Source of the DNA: an uncultured Erythrobacter sp.
GTDB lineage: Bacteria; Pseudomonadota; Alphaproteobacteria; Sphingomonadales; Sphingomonadaceae
Length of the DNA stretch: 34,412 nt
NCBI GenBank assembly: GCA_938015255.1
Contig: CALLQC010000177.1
Location: forward strand, 1 to 34,412
Reading direction: 5' to 3'
The notes below the pieces were generated by a model that did no database searches, was not told where the DNA came from, and saw only the letters and a program-made list of their open reading frames with translations. The translations under genes and the position numbers were made by a program. Below are positions 16,501 through 26,682 of this stretch, in pieces; position 1 is the stretch's first letter, and the number at the start of each line of letters is the position of its first letter.

Positions 16501-18015
16501 TCAGGCAAAGCCTTCACCAATCGGCCAGCGGCGCCCGCAAAGGCCGAGCACCTTGAACAGTTCACCCATCTGGTCGTCTTCAACCAGCCGGTCGCGCTGC
16601 CTTTGCAGTGTTGCTGCGTGGTTTGGCGATTTGCGCTTTAGCGCCTCCAGCCGCGTATCGATATGCAATTGCCGCAGCCAGTCCCCCTGGGTTTGCAGAC
16701 CCATCACGTCCGCACCGTTCTTGAGGGCGACCTCTTGCAGCATCTCAAAATCGACATGCGCAGTCAGATCCGCCTCGCCGGGCATTTCAAGCGGATCGAC
16801 TTTCTTGTGGTCCTTCAACGCCTGCAATGTCGATCCTGAGGCCAGCTCAGCCGCTCCGTAGTCGATGATCAGCGCAGCGCCGCCCTGATTGGCAAGACGC
16901 TGCGCTATCTCCCCCATCACGGTTGCGGCTGCCGGGCTTGTCTCAATCATCGCACCCTGCTGGGCATCCTTCCAGCTTGAGGGGACAATCGCATCCATCG
17001 GCTTGTCGCCCGCGACAAATGCGAACTTGTCGTCATCCAGTCCAACCATCCGCTCATGCCAGCCGCCCGCTGAACGGACCAGCTGGTGGATCGGAAGCGC
17101 ATCGAAAAACTCGTTCGCGACGATCAGCAATGGGCGATCTTCGGGCAAGGTCGAAAGGTCATTGTGGAAATGCACTGTGGGCACGGCCTGCCGCTGGATC
17201 TTGCGCAGTTCGATCGAACCCTCGACAAAATGAATGTGCGGATTGAAACCGTATTTGCCCGCCGTTTTCAGCACGTCTTTCGAAAGGGTGCCTCTTCCCG
17301 GTCCAAGCTCAACATAGTGAATGTTGTCAGACGCGCCCATCTTCACCCACAGATCGGCCAGCCACAGACCGACCAGCTCACCAAACATCTGGCTGATTTC
17401 AGGTGCGGTGATGAAATCGCCTTCCTCGCCCAGGGGATCGCGCGAGGCGTAGTAGCGGGCATTGCTTTCACCCATATACTGCGAAAGGCTGATCGGTCCG
17501 GTCTCCCGGATCAGGCGGCGGAAATTTTTTCCGAGATCGGCAGCGGCAAGCTCCGCCTGTGCTTTCGCTTCTGCTTCCTCGCGCGCCTTTTGTTCCGCCT
17601 CTGCCCTGGCCTCTGCCTCTTTACGGGCCTTCTCTGCTGCCTTCTCGGCAGCGATACGAGCCTTCTCTTCGGCCTCCCGTTTTGCCTTCGCTTCCGCTTC
17701 GCGCTTGGCTTTTTCCGCGGCTTGTTTGGCAGCCTTGGCCTCTGCCTCTTTTTTGGCCTTGGCCTCTGCTTCGCGCTTGGCCTTCTCTTCGGCTTCCTTT
17801 TTCGCTTTCGCTTCGGCTGCGGCTTTTTGTTCTGCTTCGGCTTTTGCCTGCTCTTCCGCCTTGCGCCGGGCGTCTGCTGCTTCTTTCGCCTTCTTGTCCG
17901 CCGCCTCGCGTTTGGCGGAGTCTTCAGCTTCCTTGCGCGCTTTGTCTTCGGCCAATTGCTTGGCCTCACGATCAGCCTGTGCTTTGCTTAAGTTCTCGGC
18001 TTGGCGCGCTGCCAC
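16501..18015 (-). CDS. MidA/NDUFAF7-like SAM-dependent methyltransferase with N-terminal TolA-like helix
   Basis: The C-terminal 345 or so residues are a class I SAM-dependent methyltransferase of the DUF185/MidA/NDUFAF7 family: IRETGPISLSQYMGESN, GDFITAPEISQMFGE, SAM-binding VELGPGRGTLSKDVLK, NEFFDALPIHQLV and ALIIDYGA are all in order. NDUFAF7 dimethylates an arginine of a complex I subunit; a similar role here is possible. Unusually, the domain is preceded in the same open frame by about 150 residues of almost only Ala, Lys, Glu and Arg (17542-17985), a TolA-like helix. There is no ATG between them, so the helix is probably translated with the enzyme. The start is uncertain: GTG 18015 is chosen, while ATG 18222 would overlap lgt by 100 bases and a CTG overlapping the lgt stop is also conceivable. 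Confidence 0.75.
   Translation of the reverse strand: MAARQAENLSKAQADREAKQLAEDKARKEAEDSAKREAADKKAKEAADARRKAEEQAKAEAEQKAAAEAKAKKEAEEKAKREAEAKAKKEAEAKAAKQAAEKAKREAEAKAKREAEEKARIAAEKAAEKARKEAEARAEAEQKAREEAEAKAQAELAAADLGKNFRRLIRETGPISLSQYMGESNARYYASRDPLGEEGDFITAPEISQMFGELVGLWLADLWVKMGASDNIHYVELGPGRGTLSKDVLKTAGKYGFNPHIHFVEGSIELRKIQRQAVPTVHFHNDLSTLPEDRPLLIVANEFFDALPIHQLVRSAGGWHERMVGLDDDKFAFVAGDKPMDAIVPSSWKDAQQGAMIETSPAAATVMGEIAQRLANQGGAALIIDYGAAELASGSTLQALKDHKKVDPLEMPGEADLTAHVDFEMLQEVALKNGADVMGLQTQGDWLRQLHIDTRLEALKRKSPNHAATLQRQRDRLVEDDQMGELFKVLGLCGRRWPIGEGFA
17542..17985 (-). repeat. Low-complexity Ala/Lys/Glu heptad-like coding repeat
   Basis: This degenerate coding repeat has units such as AKREAEAKAKKEAEA, with codons restricted largely to GCN, AAR, GAR and CGN. 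It encodes a long charged helix inside the methyltransferase frame. Its low complexity produces long open frames on all strands, including a Leu/Phe-rich antisense frame that is not a gene. Units vary in length and codon use, so it is not a recent simple-sequence expansion. Confidence 0.8.
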
Positions 18016-18122
18016 GGCCTCGCCAGTGACGAAGTCTTCCCGGACAATCTCTGCTGTGCTGCCATCGGGTTCGATAAGCAGCAGCGCGCGCGGTTGCCAT
18101 TCATTCGCGCCGGAATTGTCGT

Positions 18123-18986
18123 TCAGGCCGTAGCGGGAGAGCCGCCCGTACCCACCGGTTTCCGGGTCACCGCGTAGATCGTTACAATCAAGCCGATTAG
18201 AATGAGCGGTATTGTTAGCCATTGTCCCATCGATAGTCCGGTTCGAGCTGCGAATTCAGCCAATTGTGCATCGGGTTCGCGGAAGAATTCGTTAATGAAA
18301 CGGGCGAGCCCCATCATCACCGTGAAGGTACCGACCAGCAAGCCCGGACGGTACCGTGCCTTGGTCTTCCAGAACAAGAGCGTAAGCACCACAAAGGGCA
18401 CAAACCCCTCCAGTGCGGCCTGATACAGCTGGCTGGGATGGCGCGCGATTTCACCGCCGCCGGGAAAAACCATCGCCCATGACACATCGCTCGCCCTGCC
18501 CCACAGCTCGCCGTTGTTGAAATTGGCGAGCCGGCCGAGGAAGTGGCCCAGTGGGTACGTGACAGCAATGTAGTCGCAAACGCGCAGCCAGTTCAGCTTG
18601 CCCCGCGTGCAAACCCAGGTGATCGCCGCCAGCACGCCCAGCACGCCGCCGTGAAAGCTCATGCCACCTTCCCACAGTTTGAGCACATCCAGCGGATTGT
18701 CCCACAGGTTCGGGTTGTAAAAGATCGCATAGCCCAGCCGCCCGCCGAGAATCACGCCAAGGGTGCAGTAGAAAAACAAGTCGTCGGCGTGGCGCTGCGC
18801 CATCGGGGCGCCAGGCGCCTTGATCATTTTTGAAAGGTGCCAATAGGCAAATAAGATGCCGATCAGATACGCAAGCGAATAGAACCGTAGCGTAAAAAAC
18901 CCCAGATCAATTCCCGGCGTCAGACCAAGATCGGACCAGTATAGCGGCGCCGTGGCTGAGGCGCTTGCAGCAAGTAGTGACAGCAC
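18123..18986 (-). CDS. lgt: Prolipoprotein diacylglyceryl transferase
   Basis: This integral inner-membrane enzyme transfers diacylglycerol from phosphatidylglycerol to the lipobox Cys of prolipoproteins, the first step of lipoprotein maturation. The 287-residue length is normal. Hallmarks are visible: RFYSLAYLIGILFAY near the N-terminus, GGMSFHGGVLG with the conserved His, the Lgt signature GRLANFNNGELWG, HPSQLYQAALEG, and FINEFFREPD. About seven membrane segments are present. GTG 18986 has AGAGG eight bases upstream (18995-18999), which supports it. It is divergent from the acyl-CoA synthetase gene, with a 201-base gap holding no recognisable strong promoter. The lipoprotein 5'-nucleotidase in this window is one expected client. 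Confidence 0.95.
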   Translation of the reverse strand: MLSLLAASASATAPLYWSDLGLTPGIDLGFFTLRFYSLAYLIGILFAYWHLSKMIKAPGAPMAQRHADDLFFYCTLGVILGGRLGYAIFYNPNLWDNPLDVLKLWEGGMSFHGGVLGVLAAITWVCTRGKLNWLRVCDYIAVTYPLGHFLGRLANFNNGELWGRASDVSWAMVFPGGGEIARHPSQLYQAALEGFVPFVVLTLLFWKTKARYRPGLLVGTFTVMMGLARFINEFFREPDAQLAEFAARTGLSMGQWLTIPLILIGLIVTIYAVTRKPVGTGGSPATA

Positions 18987-19171
18987 CAGTTGAACCTCTT
19001 AATGACGGTTGGAAAGCCGCGTGTGCGACCTTGCTTTGCGCGGCTTGTGGCACAGCGCTGCGTCTGGGGAAAGGGTCTTGGGGAAGGCCAGCCGGATGCA
19101 AGGCTGCGTTCACTGCGTTAGCGTATGCACCGCAAGGCAAACCTTGTCTGCGCGCATAAATGGAAGACCTT

Positions 19172-19180
19172 AAGGAGAGG
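19172..19180 (+). promoter_or_regulatory. Ribosome binding site of the acyl-CoA synthetase gene
   Basis: AAGGAGAGG lies seven bases before ATG 19188 and shows that the earlier in-frame ATG at 19125 is not the start. Confidence 0.7.
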
Positions 19181-19187
19181 AAATCGC

Positions 19188-20900
<1,713 letters not shown>

Positions 20901-20915
20901 ATTACAGGGGACACG

Positions 20916-23690
20916 ATGACCGACTGGACTCTTCCGGGCCGCCGTGTCCCCAAACAGCGCGCGATTATCGATCGGCGCGCACTTACATCTCAGGTTGCAG
21001 CCTTCGCCGAAGAGCATGGAAGCAATGCGCGTCCGCATGTGGTCGCAGCGCTAAAAGCTGCTCTTGATGACGGACGGGCGGAGCTTGAGGAGCGCCTGAT
21101 CCAGTCGCCATCGGCCGGTCACAACTGCACCGCAGGCTATGCCTTTCTGATCGATCAATTGCTGCGCGTGATCCACGATTACGTTGTCGAACACGTTTAC
21201 CCGGTCCCCAATCGAACGGCGGCGGAACGCCTTTCGATCCTCGCCGTGGGCGGATACGGCCGTGCAGAAATGTGCCCTCAATCCGATGTGGACGTGGCAT
21301 TTATAACGCCAATGAAACGCGCGCCTTGGTGTGAGCAGGTGATTGAGGCAATGCTTTATCTGCTGTGGGACTTGGGCCTGAAGGTGGGTCACTCCAGCCG
21401 AACAATCGCCGATACGATGCGGATGGCCAAAGAAGACCTGACAATCCGCACCGCACTGCTTGAAGGACGGCTCGTCTGGGGTGATCAACCCATGTATGAA
21501 GAGCTTCGTGAACGGTTCTGGCAAGGAGTCGTCAAAGGCAGCGAGCGGCAGTTTCTGAGCCAGAAACTCGAAGAACGAAACCAGCGACACAAACGCATGG
21601 GTGATAGCCGATATGTCGTTGAGCCCAATGTGAAAGAGGGCAAGGGCGGCCTTCGCGATTTGCAAACGCTGTATTGGATCGGCAAATACACGCACCGCGT
21701 CGAGACGGCAGCCGAGCTGGTGAATGTCGGTCTGTTTACAGATCAGGAATATCGCAGCTTTCGCCGGGCAGAGGGATTTCTGCTCGCAGTGCGGTGCCAC
21801 ATGCACGTGCTGACCAATCGCGCGGAAGACCGGCTGACCTTCGATCTGCAGCGGCAAGTGGCGGAACGGATGAATTTCGCAGACCGGCCGGGCAAAAGCG
21901 CGGTTGAAAGGTTCATGCAGTTCTATTTCTTGCAGGCGAAACGCGTTGGCAGCCTGACCGGGGTGTTCCTATCTCATCTTGAGGAGGAATCGTCCAAGGC
22001 AACAGTGCGAAGCGGATTTTTCGCTGGATGGAGCCAGCGCAAACGCGATCTGAAAGGCTTCGTCGTCGAGGGCGGACGGATCCGCACTCCGAACGAGACC
22101 TGGTTCGCAAAAGACCCGGTGCGCCTGATTGAAATATTCCAGCTCGCCGAAGCAAACGGATTGGAAATCCACCCTGAGACCATGCGCCACGCAGATCGGG
22201 ACTCGCGCCTTATCAATGCAGCCATTCGTAAAGACCCGCGCGCCAATGCGCTGTTCCTAGATCTTCTGGGCGGGCGCAACGATCCCGAAACGGCGCTGCG
22301 ATGGATGAATGAGGCCGGGGTTTTCGGTCGCTTTGTTCCAGACTTTGGCCGCGTGAATGCGCAAATGCAGTTCGATATGTATCATCATTACACTGTTGAT
22401 GAGCATACGATCAGAGCGATCGGCCTGCTCAGCGAGATCGAGCGCGGCCTGCTGAAAAAGGACCATCCCCGCGCGACCAAGCAGATCCACAAAGTTGCAT
22501 CGCGCCGCGCATTGTTTGTCGCGGTGCTCCTGCACGATATCGCCAAGGGGCGCGGTGGAGATCATTCGGTCCTTGGTGCCGAGGTAGCCTACGAGCTTTG
22601 CCCGCGCTTCGGCCTTGACGAGAAAGAGACCGACCTCGTCGCCTGGCTGGTGCTTAATCATCTGCTGATGAGTTCGACGGCGCAAAAGCGCGATCTTACC
22701 GACCCGAAAACCATAGAGGATTTCGTCGCCGAAGTGCGCAGCCTGGAACGGCTTCGCAATCTTGCGATCCTCACTGCGGTCGATATCCGCGCTGTGGGGC
22801 CGGGCACATGGAACAGCTGGAAAGGCCAGCTGCTGGGCGAGCTGTACGATGCCTCGCAAGAGCGCCTGCGACTTGGTCACAAACGTCGCGGCCGGGCCGA
22901 ACGCGTGGCAGCGAAACAAGCGGCCGTAAAAGAGGCGCTCGGCGAGAAAGCCTATCTGGTCGAGGAGGCGAGCGATCTTCTGGCCGACGCATACTGGATT
23001 GCGGAGCCAGAGGATATCATTGCCAAAAACCTGATCCAGTATGAGGAGGCGAGACGAATTGACGACCATCTGTCAATCCATTGCGATGTCGATCAGGACC
23101 GTGGAGCAACGCTGGTCAGCGTGATTGCACCAGATCATCCAGGTTTGTTCTACCGGATGGCCGGCGGCATCCATCTTGCCGGCGCGAACATTATTGATGC
23201 GCGCATTCACACGGCAGCCAACGGGTATGCGTTCGACAACTTCCTGGTGCAGGATGGCCATGCGAAGCCATTCAAAGAGGCGCAGCAGATCCGCCGACTC
23301 AAGGACGGTATTCGAAAGGCGCTGCTTGGCGAGGGTGAGATGATCCCGCGGCTCGCCGCGCGTCCGCTATCGCATTCCCGTGCACGTGCGTTCGAGGTGG
23401 CGCCATCGGTCAATTTCGACAATTCCGCCTCGAACAATTTCACCGTGATCGAAGTCACCGCCCGAGACAGGCCCGCGCTGCTAAACCGGCTCGCCCACGC
23501 GCTCTACAAAGCCAATCTCATCGTTCAGTCTGCGCATGTCACGGCCTATGGCGAGACAGTGGCTGACACATTTTATGTGACCGACCTGACAGGCGCAAAG
23601 ATCAAGGCACCAGACCGCCTATCCGATATCGAGGCAGCGCTTTTGGAAGCTGCGAGTGATCGGAAACAACAACAGCTCGAGAACGTATAG
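20916..23690 (+). CDS. glnD: Bifunctional [protein-PII] uridylyltransferase/uridylyl-removing enzyme
   Basis: This is the nitrogen sensor that uridylylates PII when glutamine is low and removes UMP when it is high. The 924-residue length and domain order are canonical. The nucleotidyltransferase has GGYGRAE (112-118) with metal ligands Asp124 and Asp126. A GlnD helical linker follows (VEPNVKEGKGGLRDLQTLYWI, about 235-255). The HD phosphohydrolase domain is marked by YHHYTVDEHT (about 489-498) and LLHDIAKGRGGDHS (His540, Asp541). Two C-terminal ACT domains, which sense glutamine, start near residue 740 and 845 (APDHPGLFYRMAG, ARDRPALLNRLAH). AGGGGA upstream supports ATG 20916. No PII gene (glnB/glnK) is in the window. 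Confidence 0.96.
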   Translation: MTDWTLPGRRVPKQRAIIDRRALTSQVAAFAEEHGSNARPHVVAALKAALDDGRAELEERLIQSPSAGHNCTAGYAFLIDQLLRVIHDYVVEHVYPVPNRTAAERLSILAVGGYGRAEMCPQSDVDVAFITPMKRAPWCEQVIEAMLYLLWDLGLKVGHSSRTIADTMRMAKEDLTIRTALLEGRLVWGDQPMYEELRERFWQGVVKGSERQFLSQKLEERNQRHKRMGDSRYVVEPNVKEGKGGLRDLQTLYWIGKYTHRVETAAELVNVGLFTDQEYRSFRRAEGFLLAVRCHMHVLTNRAEDRLTFDLQRQVAERMNFADRPGKSAVERFMQFYFLQAKRVGSLTGVFLSHLEEESSKATVRSGFFAGWSQRKRDLKGFVVEGGRIRTPNETWFAKDPVRLIEIFQLAEANGLEIHPETMRHADRDSRLINAAIRKDPRANALFLDLLGGRNDPETALRWMNEAGVFGRFVPDFGRVNAQMQFDMYHHYTVDEHTIRAIGLLSEIERGLLKKDHPRATKQIHKVASRRALFVAVLLHDIAKGRGGDHSVLGAEVAYELCPRFGLDEKETDLVAWLVLNHLLMSSTAQKRDLTDPKTIEDFVAEVRSLERLRNLAILTAVDIRAVGPGTWNSWKGQLLGELYDASQERLRLGHKRRGRAERVAAKQAAVKEALGEKAYLVEEASDLLADAYWIAEPEDIIAKNLIQYEEARRIDDHLSIHCDVDQDRGATLVSVIAPDHPGLFYRMAGGIHLAGANIIDARIHTAANGYAFDNFLVQDGHAKPFKEAQQIRRLKDGIRKALLGEGEMIPRLAARPLSHSRARAFEVAPSVNFDNSASNNFTVIEVTARDRPALLNRLAHALYKANLIVQSAHVTAYGETVADTFYVTDLTGAKIKAPDRLSDIEAALLEAASDRKQQQLENV

Positions 23691-23768
23691 ATCGATACGC
23701 GATTGCACTTCGACGAATGCTTAGCCGAGATAGGTTGCATTCGGTGAACTTATTGATATGTGCCGTCG

Positions 23769-23782
23769 CCCTTACGTTAGGG
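23769..23782. promoter_or_regulatory. Near-palindrome overlapping the TonB receptor ribosome site
   Basis: CCCTTACGTTAGGG is symmetric except for one base pair. Its right arm includes the Shine-Dalgarno-like TAGGGAG that lies nine bases before ATG 23794. It could be an operator or an RNA hairpin masking the ribosome site. Confidence 0.3.
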
Positions 23783-23793
23783 AGAACATTTCC

Positions 23794-26142
23794 ATGAATT
23801 TTCGTACCGCATCGCGGCGGATTACCCCGCTGCTGCTTTGCACTGTTGCTGCATTCCCCTTTGCAGCGCACGCACAGGAAGCCGAAACAGATGATGAAGC
23901 CATAGCAGAGGACGCTGCCCCCCAGCGCGGCTCGCTTGAGAACATCGGCAACATTGTTGTGACCGGCACAAAAACCCAGAACCCGGAAGATGTGCAGGAC
24001 GTGCCACTGGCTGTCACAGCCTTCAACGCCGACACACTCGAAGCCTTCAAGGTCCGCGATGTTCAGGGTCTGACATTCCAGGCGCCTAACGTTTCGCTCG
24101 ATCAGATCGGCACCAGCCGCGGCACCGCGAACTTCTCGATCCGCGGGCTCGGCATCAACTCCTCTATCCCCTCAATCGATCCGACCGTCGGCGTTTTTGT
24201 CGATGGTGTCTATCTCGGTTTCAATGGCGGTGTCGTATTCGACATCTTCGATCTTGAAAGCGTCGAGATTCTGCGTGGGCCGCAGGGCGTGTTGTTCGGC
24301 CGCAACGTGACCGGCGGCGCTGTCCTGATCAACACCGGCGGCCCGACTGAAGATTTCCGCGGCAAGTTCCGTGCAGCGGTTGACGGTCCGCTGGTGGACG
24401 GCGGACGCGGCGGAGCGAACTACACCGCATCCGGCGTGATTTCCGGCCCGATCATCGAAGACAAGCTGCTGTTCAAGGTCGGCGCGTATTACAACAACGA
24501 TGAAGGTTATTTCCGCAACCTGTTCGACGGGTCGAACCACGGCGCAGCGGAGACCTATATCCTGCGCGGCGCACTTGAAGCGCGGCTCGGCGACCTCACG
24601 CTTACGGGCAAGGTCGACTACTTCAATTCCGAAGGCGATGGCCCGTCCGCACAGAACCGCGGGACATTTGATCGCAATACGTTTGATTTCGCGATCGATT
24701 TTCCGGGTTTCTATGACAACCGGATTTGGACCACCTCGCTCACTGCCGAACTGGATATCGGCCCGGGCACACTGACCAATATCTTCGGCTGGCGCGATTA
24801 CGAGGCGACCACCGGTGGTGACATCGATTCGCTGCCGGCGTTTATCTTCCACTCGGACACCGAAACCGCACAGGACCAGATTTCGAACGAGCTGCGTTAT
24901 GCAGTATCGACCGATAACTTCGACCTTACCGTTGGCGGGTTCTATTTCGACCAGACGCTGGCCTACACGGAAATACGCGAGCTCCCGCCGGTTAGCCCAT
25001 TGGCGTTTTTTGGCGGCGGTCGTCAGGACCACGAAGTGCTCGGCGCGTTCGCCAGCGGACAGTTCAACGTCACTGACAACTTCTCGGTCATCGCCGGTAT
25101 TCGCTGGAGCCAGGAAACGAAAGACGCCGCAGTCACGTACATCCGTCCAAGGCCGGCATGTTCGGTCGTAGAGGGCACTTGCCCGACCAGCGGTACTAAC
25201 CCGATCCTGCTTAACCCAGTCACCGGGGCGCCGACCGAAAACAACGGCTTCACCGACCGCGTGCGGTTCACCAACTGGTCGCCAAAGCTCGGCGTACAGT
25301 ATGAATTTGCAGACAGCCAGATTTACGCACACTGGACCCGCGGATTCCGTTCGGGCGGCTACAACTTCCGGATCACCAATGCGAACGCATTCGAAGCGAT
25401 TGCCTTTGCACCGGGCGGTTCGCTGAGCTTTGGTGAAGAGCAGGTCGACAATTACGAAATCGGCGGCAAATTCCAGACCGCCGACGGGGCGTTCACGCTC
25501 AACCTTGCAGCCTACATTACCGAAATTGAGGACATGCAGCGCGAGATCAATCAGTCATCGGCGACCGCCGGTGTGGCGCAGTCGATCTTCAACACCGCAG
25601 ACGCCTCGATCTTCGGTGTTGAAGCCGAAGCCCGCATGCGTGTGACGGATTCGTTTATCGTTACCGCCAATGTCGGCATCATCGATGATGACTATGACGA
25701 GGTTCTGTTCGACATTTCGGGTGACGGCGTGATCGACAACGCAGACCTTTCCCTGCGTCTGCCGCGTGTGCCTGAAGTCACATGGGGAGTGGGCTTCATT
25801 CACGAACTTTTCGTGGGTGACAGCGAAATCCTGACCCGTGTGAATTATCAGTACCGCGATGAGTTCGCGTATACCGATAACAATTTCGGCTTCATCCAGG
25901 ACATATCGAACCTTGAAGCGAACATCACTTGGGTCACTCCGGTCGATGGTCTTTCGCTTTCGGTTTATGGTCGCAATCTGCTTGATGAGGTTCAAGCCGG
26001 TGGCGACACTCAGATCCCATTTGGTACGGGCCAGTTTTCAAACGGCGTGAACCGTCCATTTGATCCGGCCCCGGCTGCTGGCACCTTCTCGCCGCTTTCA
26101 CGCGGCCGGAATGTCGGTATCGAAGCCCTGTTCGAATTTTAG
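23794..26142 (+). CDS. TonB-dependent outer-membrane receptor
   Basis: This outer-membrane gated channel takes up a bulky substrate with energy from TonB-ExbBD. From ATG 23794 (AGGGAG nine bases upstream) it has a signal peptide cleaved after AHA (about residue 27). A TonB-box-like NIVVTGTK follows, then a plug domain (about 55-165: VPLAVTAFNADTLEAF, SIRGLGINS, GVFVDGVYLG, VEILRGPQGVLFGRNVTGGAV). The long beta-barrel ends in the outer-membrane aromatic terminus (EALFEF). The length of 782 residues is normal. It resembles the Caulobacter/sphingomonad receptors often tied to sugars, aromatics or other organics rather than classical siderophores, but the substrate cannot be read. An in-frame ATG at 23758 lacks a ribosome site. 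It is followed by a strong terminator. Confidence 0.93.
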   Translation: MNFRTASRRITPLLLCTVAAFPFAAHAQEAETDDEAIAEDAAPQRGSLENIGNIVVTGTKTQNPEDVQDVPLAVTAFNADTLEAFKVRDVQGLTFQAPNVSLDQIGTSRGTANFSIRGLGINSSIPSIDPTVGVFVDGVYLGFNGGVVFDIFDLESVEILRGPQGVLFGRNVTGGAVLINTGGPTEDFRGKFRAAVDGPLVDGGRGGANYTASGVISGPIIEDKLLFKVGAYYNNDEGYFRNLFDGSNHGAAETYILRGALEARLGDLTLTGKVDYFNSEGDGPSAQNRGTFDRNTFDFAIDFPGFYDNRIWTTSLTAELDIGPGTLTNIFGWRDYEATTGGDIDSLPAFIFHSDTETAQDQISNELRYAVSTDNFDLTVGGFYFDQTLAYTEIRELPPVSPLAFFGGGRQDHEVLGAFASGQFNVTDNFSVIAGIRWSQETKDAAVTYIRPRPACSVVEGTCPTSGTNPILLNPVTGAPTENNGFTDRVRFTNWSPKLGVQYEFADSQIYAHWTRGFRSGGYNFRITNANAFEAIAFAPGGSLSFGEEQVDNYEIGGKFQTADGAFTLNLAAYITEIEDMQREINQSSATAGVAQSIFNTADASIFGVEAEARMRVTDSFIVTANVGIIDDDYDEVLFDISGDGVIDNADLSLRLPRVPEVTWGVGFIHELFVGDSEILTRVNYQYRDEFAYTDNNFGFIQDISNLEANITWVTPVDGLSLSVYGRNLLDEVQAGGDTQIPFGTGQFSNGVNRPFDPAPAAGTFSPLSRGRNVGIEALFEF

Positions 26143-26164
26143 AGGTTCGAAACTGAGAATGACG

Positions 26165-26193
26165 AAGGGCGCCCGGCGATGGGCGCCCTTTTT
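26165..26193 (+). terminator. Rho-independent terminator after the TonB receptor gene
   Basis: A 10-bp perfect stem, AAGGGCGCCC / GGGCGCCCTT, closes a 6-base loop and runs directly into five T residues. It lies 23 bases after the receptor stop and just before the end of the convergent small gene. Confidence 0.9.
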
Positions 26194-26199
26194 CATTGG

Positions 26200-26682
26200 T
26201 CAATCTTCTGCGGTCACGATCAGCAAGGCGATCTTCCGCTCGTCATAGGCGACAAAGGCCCATTCAAACGTCGCGTCGCTGATGGGAAACCACCCTTCGC
26301 TTTCGCCGCCTGATCGGACAATATGGTTGGTCACAACCATCCGCGTCGCCGGATCAAACGCGTCCAGAAATTCGCGAGCGCATTCGCGCGCCTGATCATC
26401 GCCCAGCCAGCCGGTTCGCATCGCCAGATCCCGGCTGAGAGCGTCGCGGAAAGCGCCAATGGCGGAACGGTCCTCACTCGGCAAAGCTTCTGCATCCAGC
26501 AGCTCCCAGTCGAACCCGATCCGTTTGAAACCGTTTTCATGTGCGAAATCGTCCGCAATGTGCGCGGGTGTTCCAACAGGGCTTTCCAGGCTGCGGGCGG
26601 CGAAATGAACCTCCGCCTGCCGCTCCAAACGGGCCCTCCAGTTCGCGATAAAGGCATCCAGCCGCGCTAGCTTGCCGCTCAA
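26200..26682 (-). CDS. Unrecognised 160-residue protein
   Basis: I do not recognise this family. The protein is soluble and acidic, with no signal peptide or membrane segment. The N-terminal third is helical (LARLDAFIANWRARLERQAEVHFAA). The middle has an acidic helix ending in CAREFLDAFDPATR, and the C-terminus is strand-rich (MVVTNHIVRSGGESEGWFPISDATFEWAFVAYDERKIALLIVTAED). Its start overlaps the YggS-like gene's stop by four bases (ATGA, 26679-26682), so the two are translationally coupled. Base composition looks like that of the neighbours, which argues for a resident gene. The coupling suggests a link with PLP homeostasis or just a shared operon. Confidence 0.65.
   Translation of the reverse strand: MSGKLARLDAFIANWRARLERQAEVHFAARSLESPVGTPAHIADDFAHENGFKRIGFDWELLDAEALPSEDRSAIGAFRDALSRDLAMRTGWLGDDQARECAREFLDAFDPATRMVVTNHIVRSGGESEGWFPISDATFEWAFVAYDERKIALLIVTAED

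Noticed and set aside
17511..17969. 152-residue Lys/Arg/Pro-rich histone-like frame
   Set aside because: It is another frame of the low-complexity repeat; the methyltransferase frame continues into a real domain, while this one does not.
17542..17985. Repetitive block considered as a CRISPR array or minisatellite
   Set aside because: Units are irregular, have no unique spacers, and keep a coding frame; it is a charged-helix coding repeat.
17086..17991. 301-codon plus-strand frame with a Leu/Phe/Gly-rich, membrane-like C-terminus
   Set aside because: The apparent membrane segments are the reverse complement of the Ala/Lys/Glu repeat in the methyltransferase frame, and the first part is antisense to the methyltransferase domain.
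23684..23700. CGTAT/ATACG small hairpin at the glnD stop considered as a terminator
   Set aside because: The stem is only five weak pairs and no T-run follows.
24172..25332. 386-codon open frame antisense to the TonB receptor
   Set aside because: It is fully inside the receptor gene, whose signal peptide, plug and barrel end are all convincing; the antisense product shows no recognisable motif.
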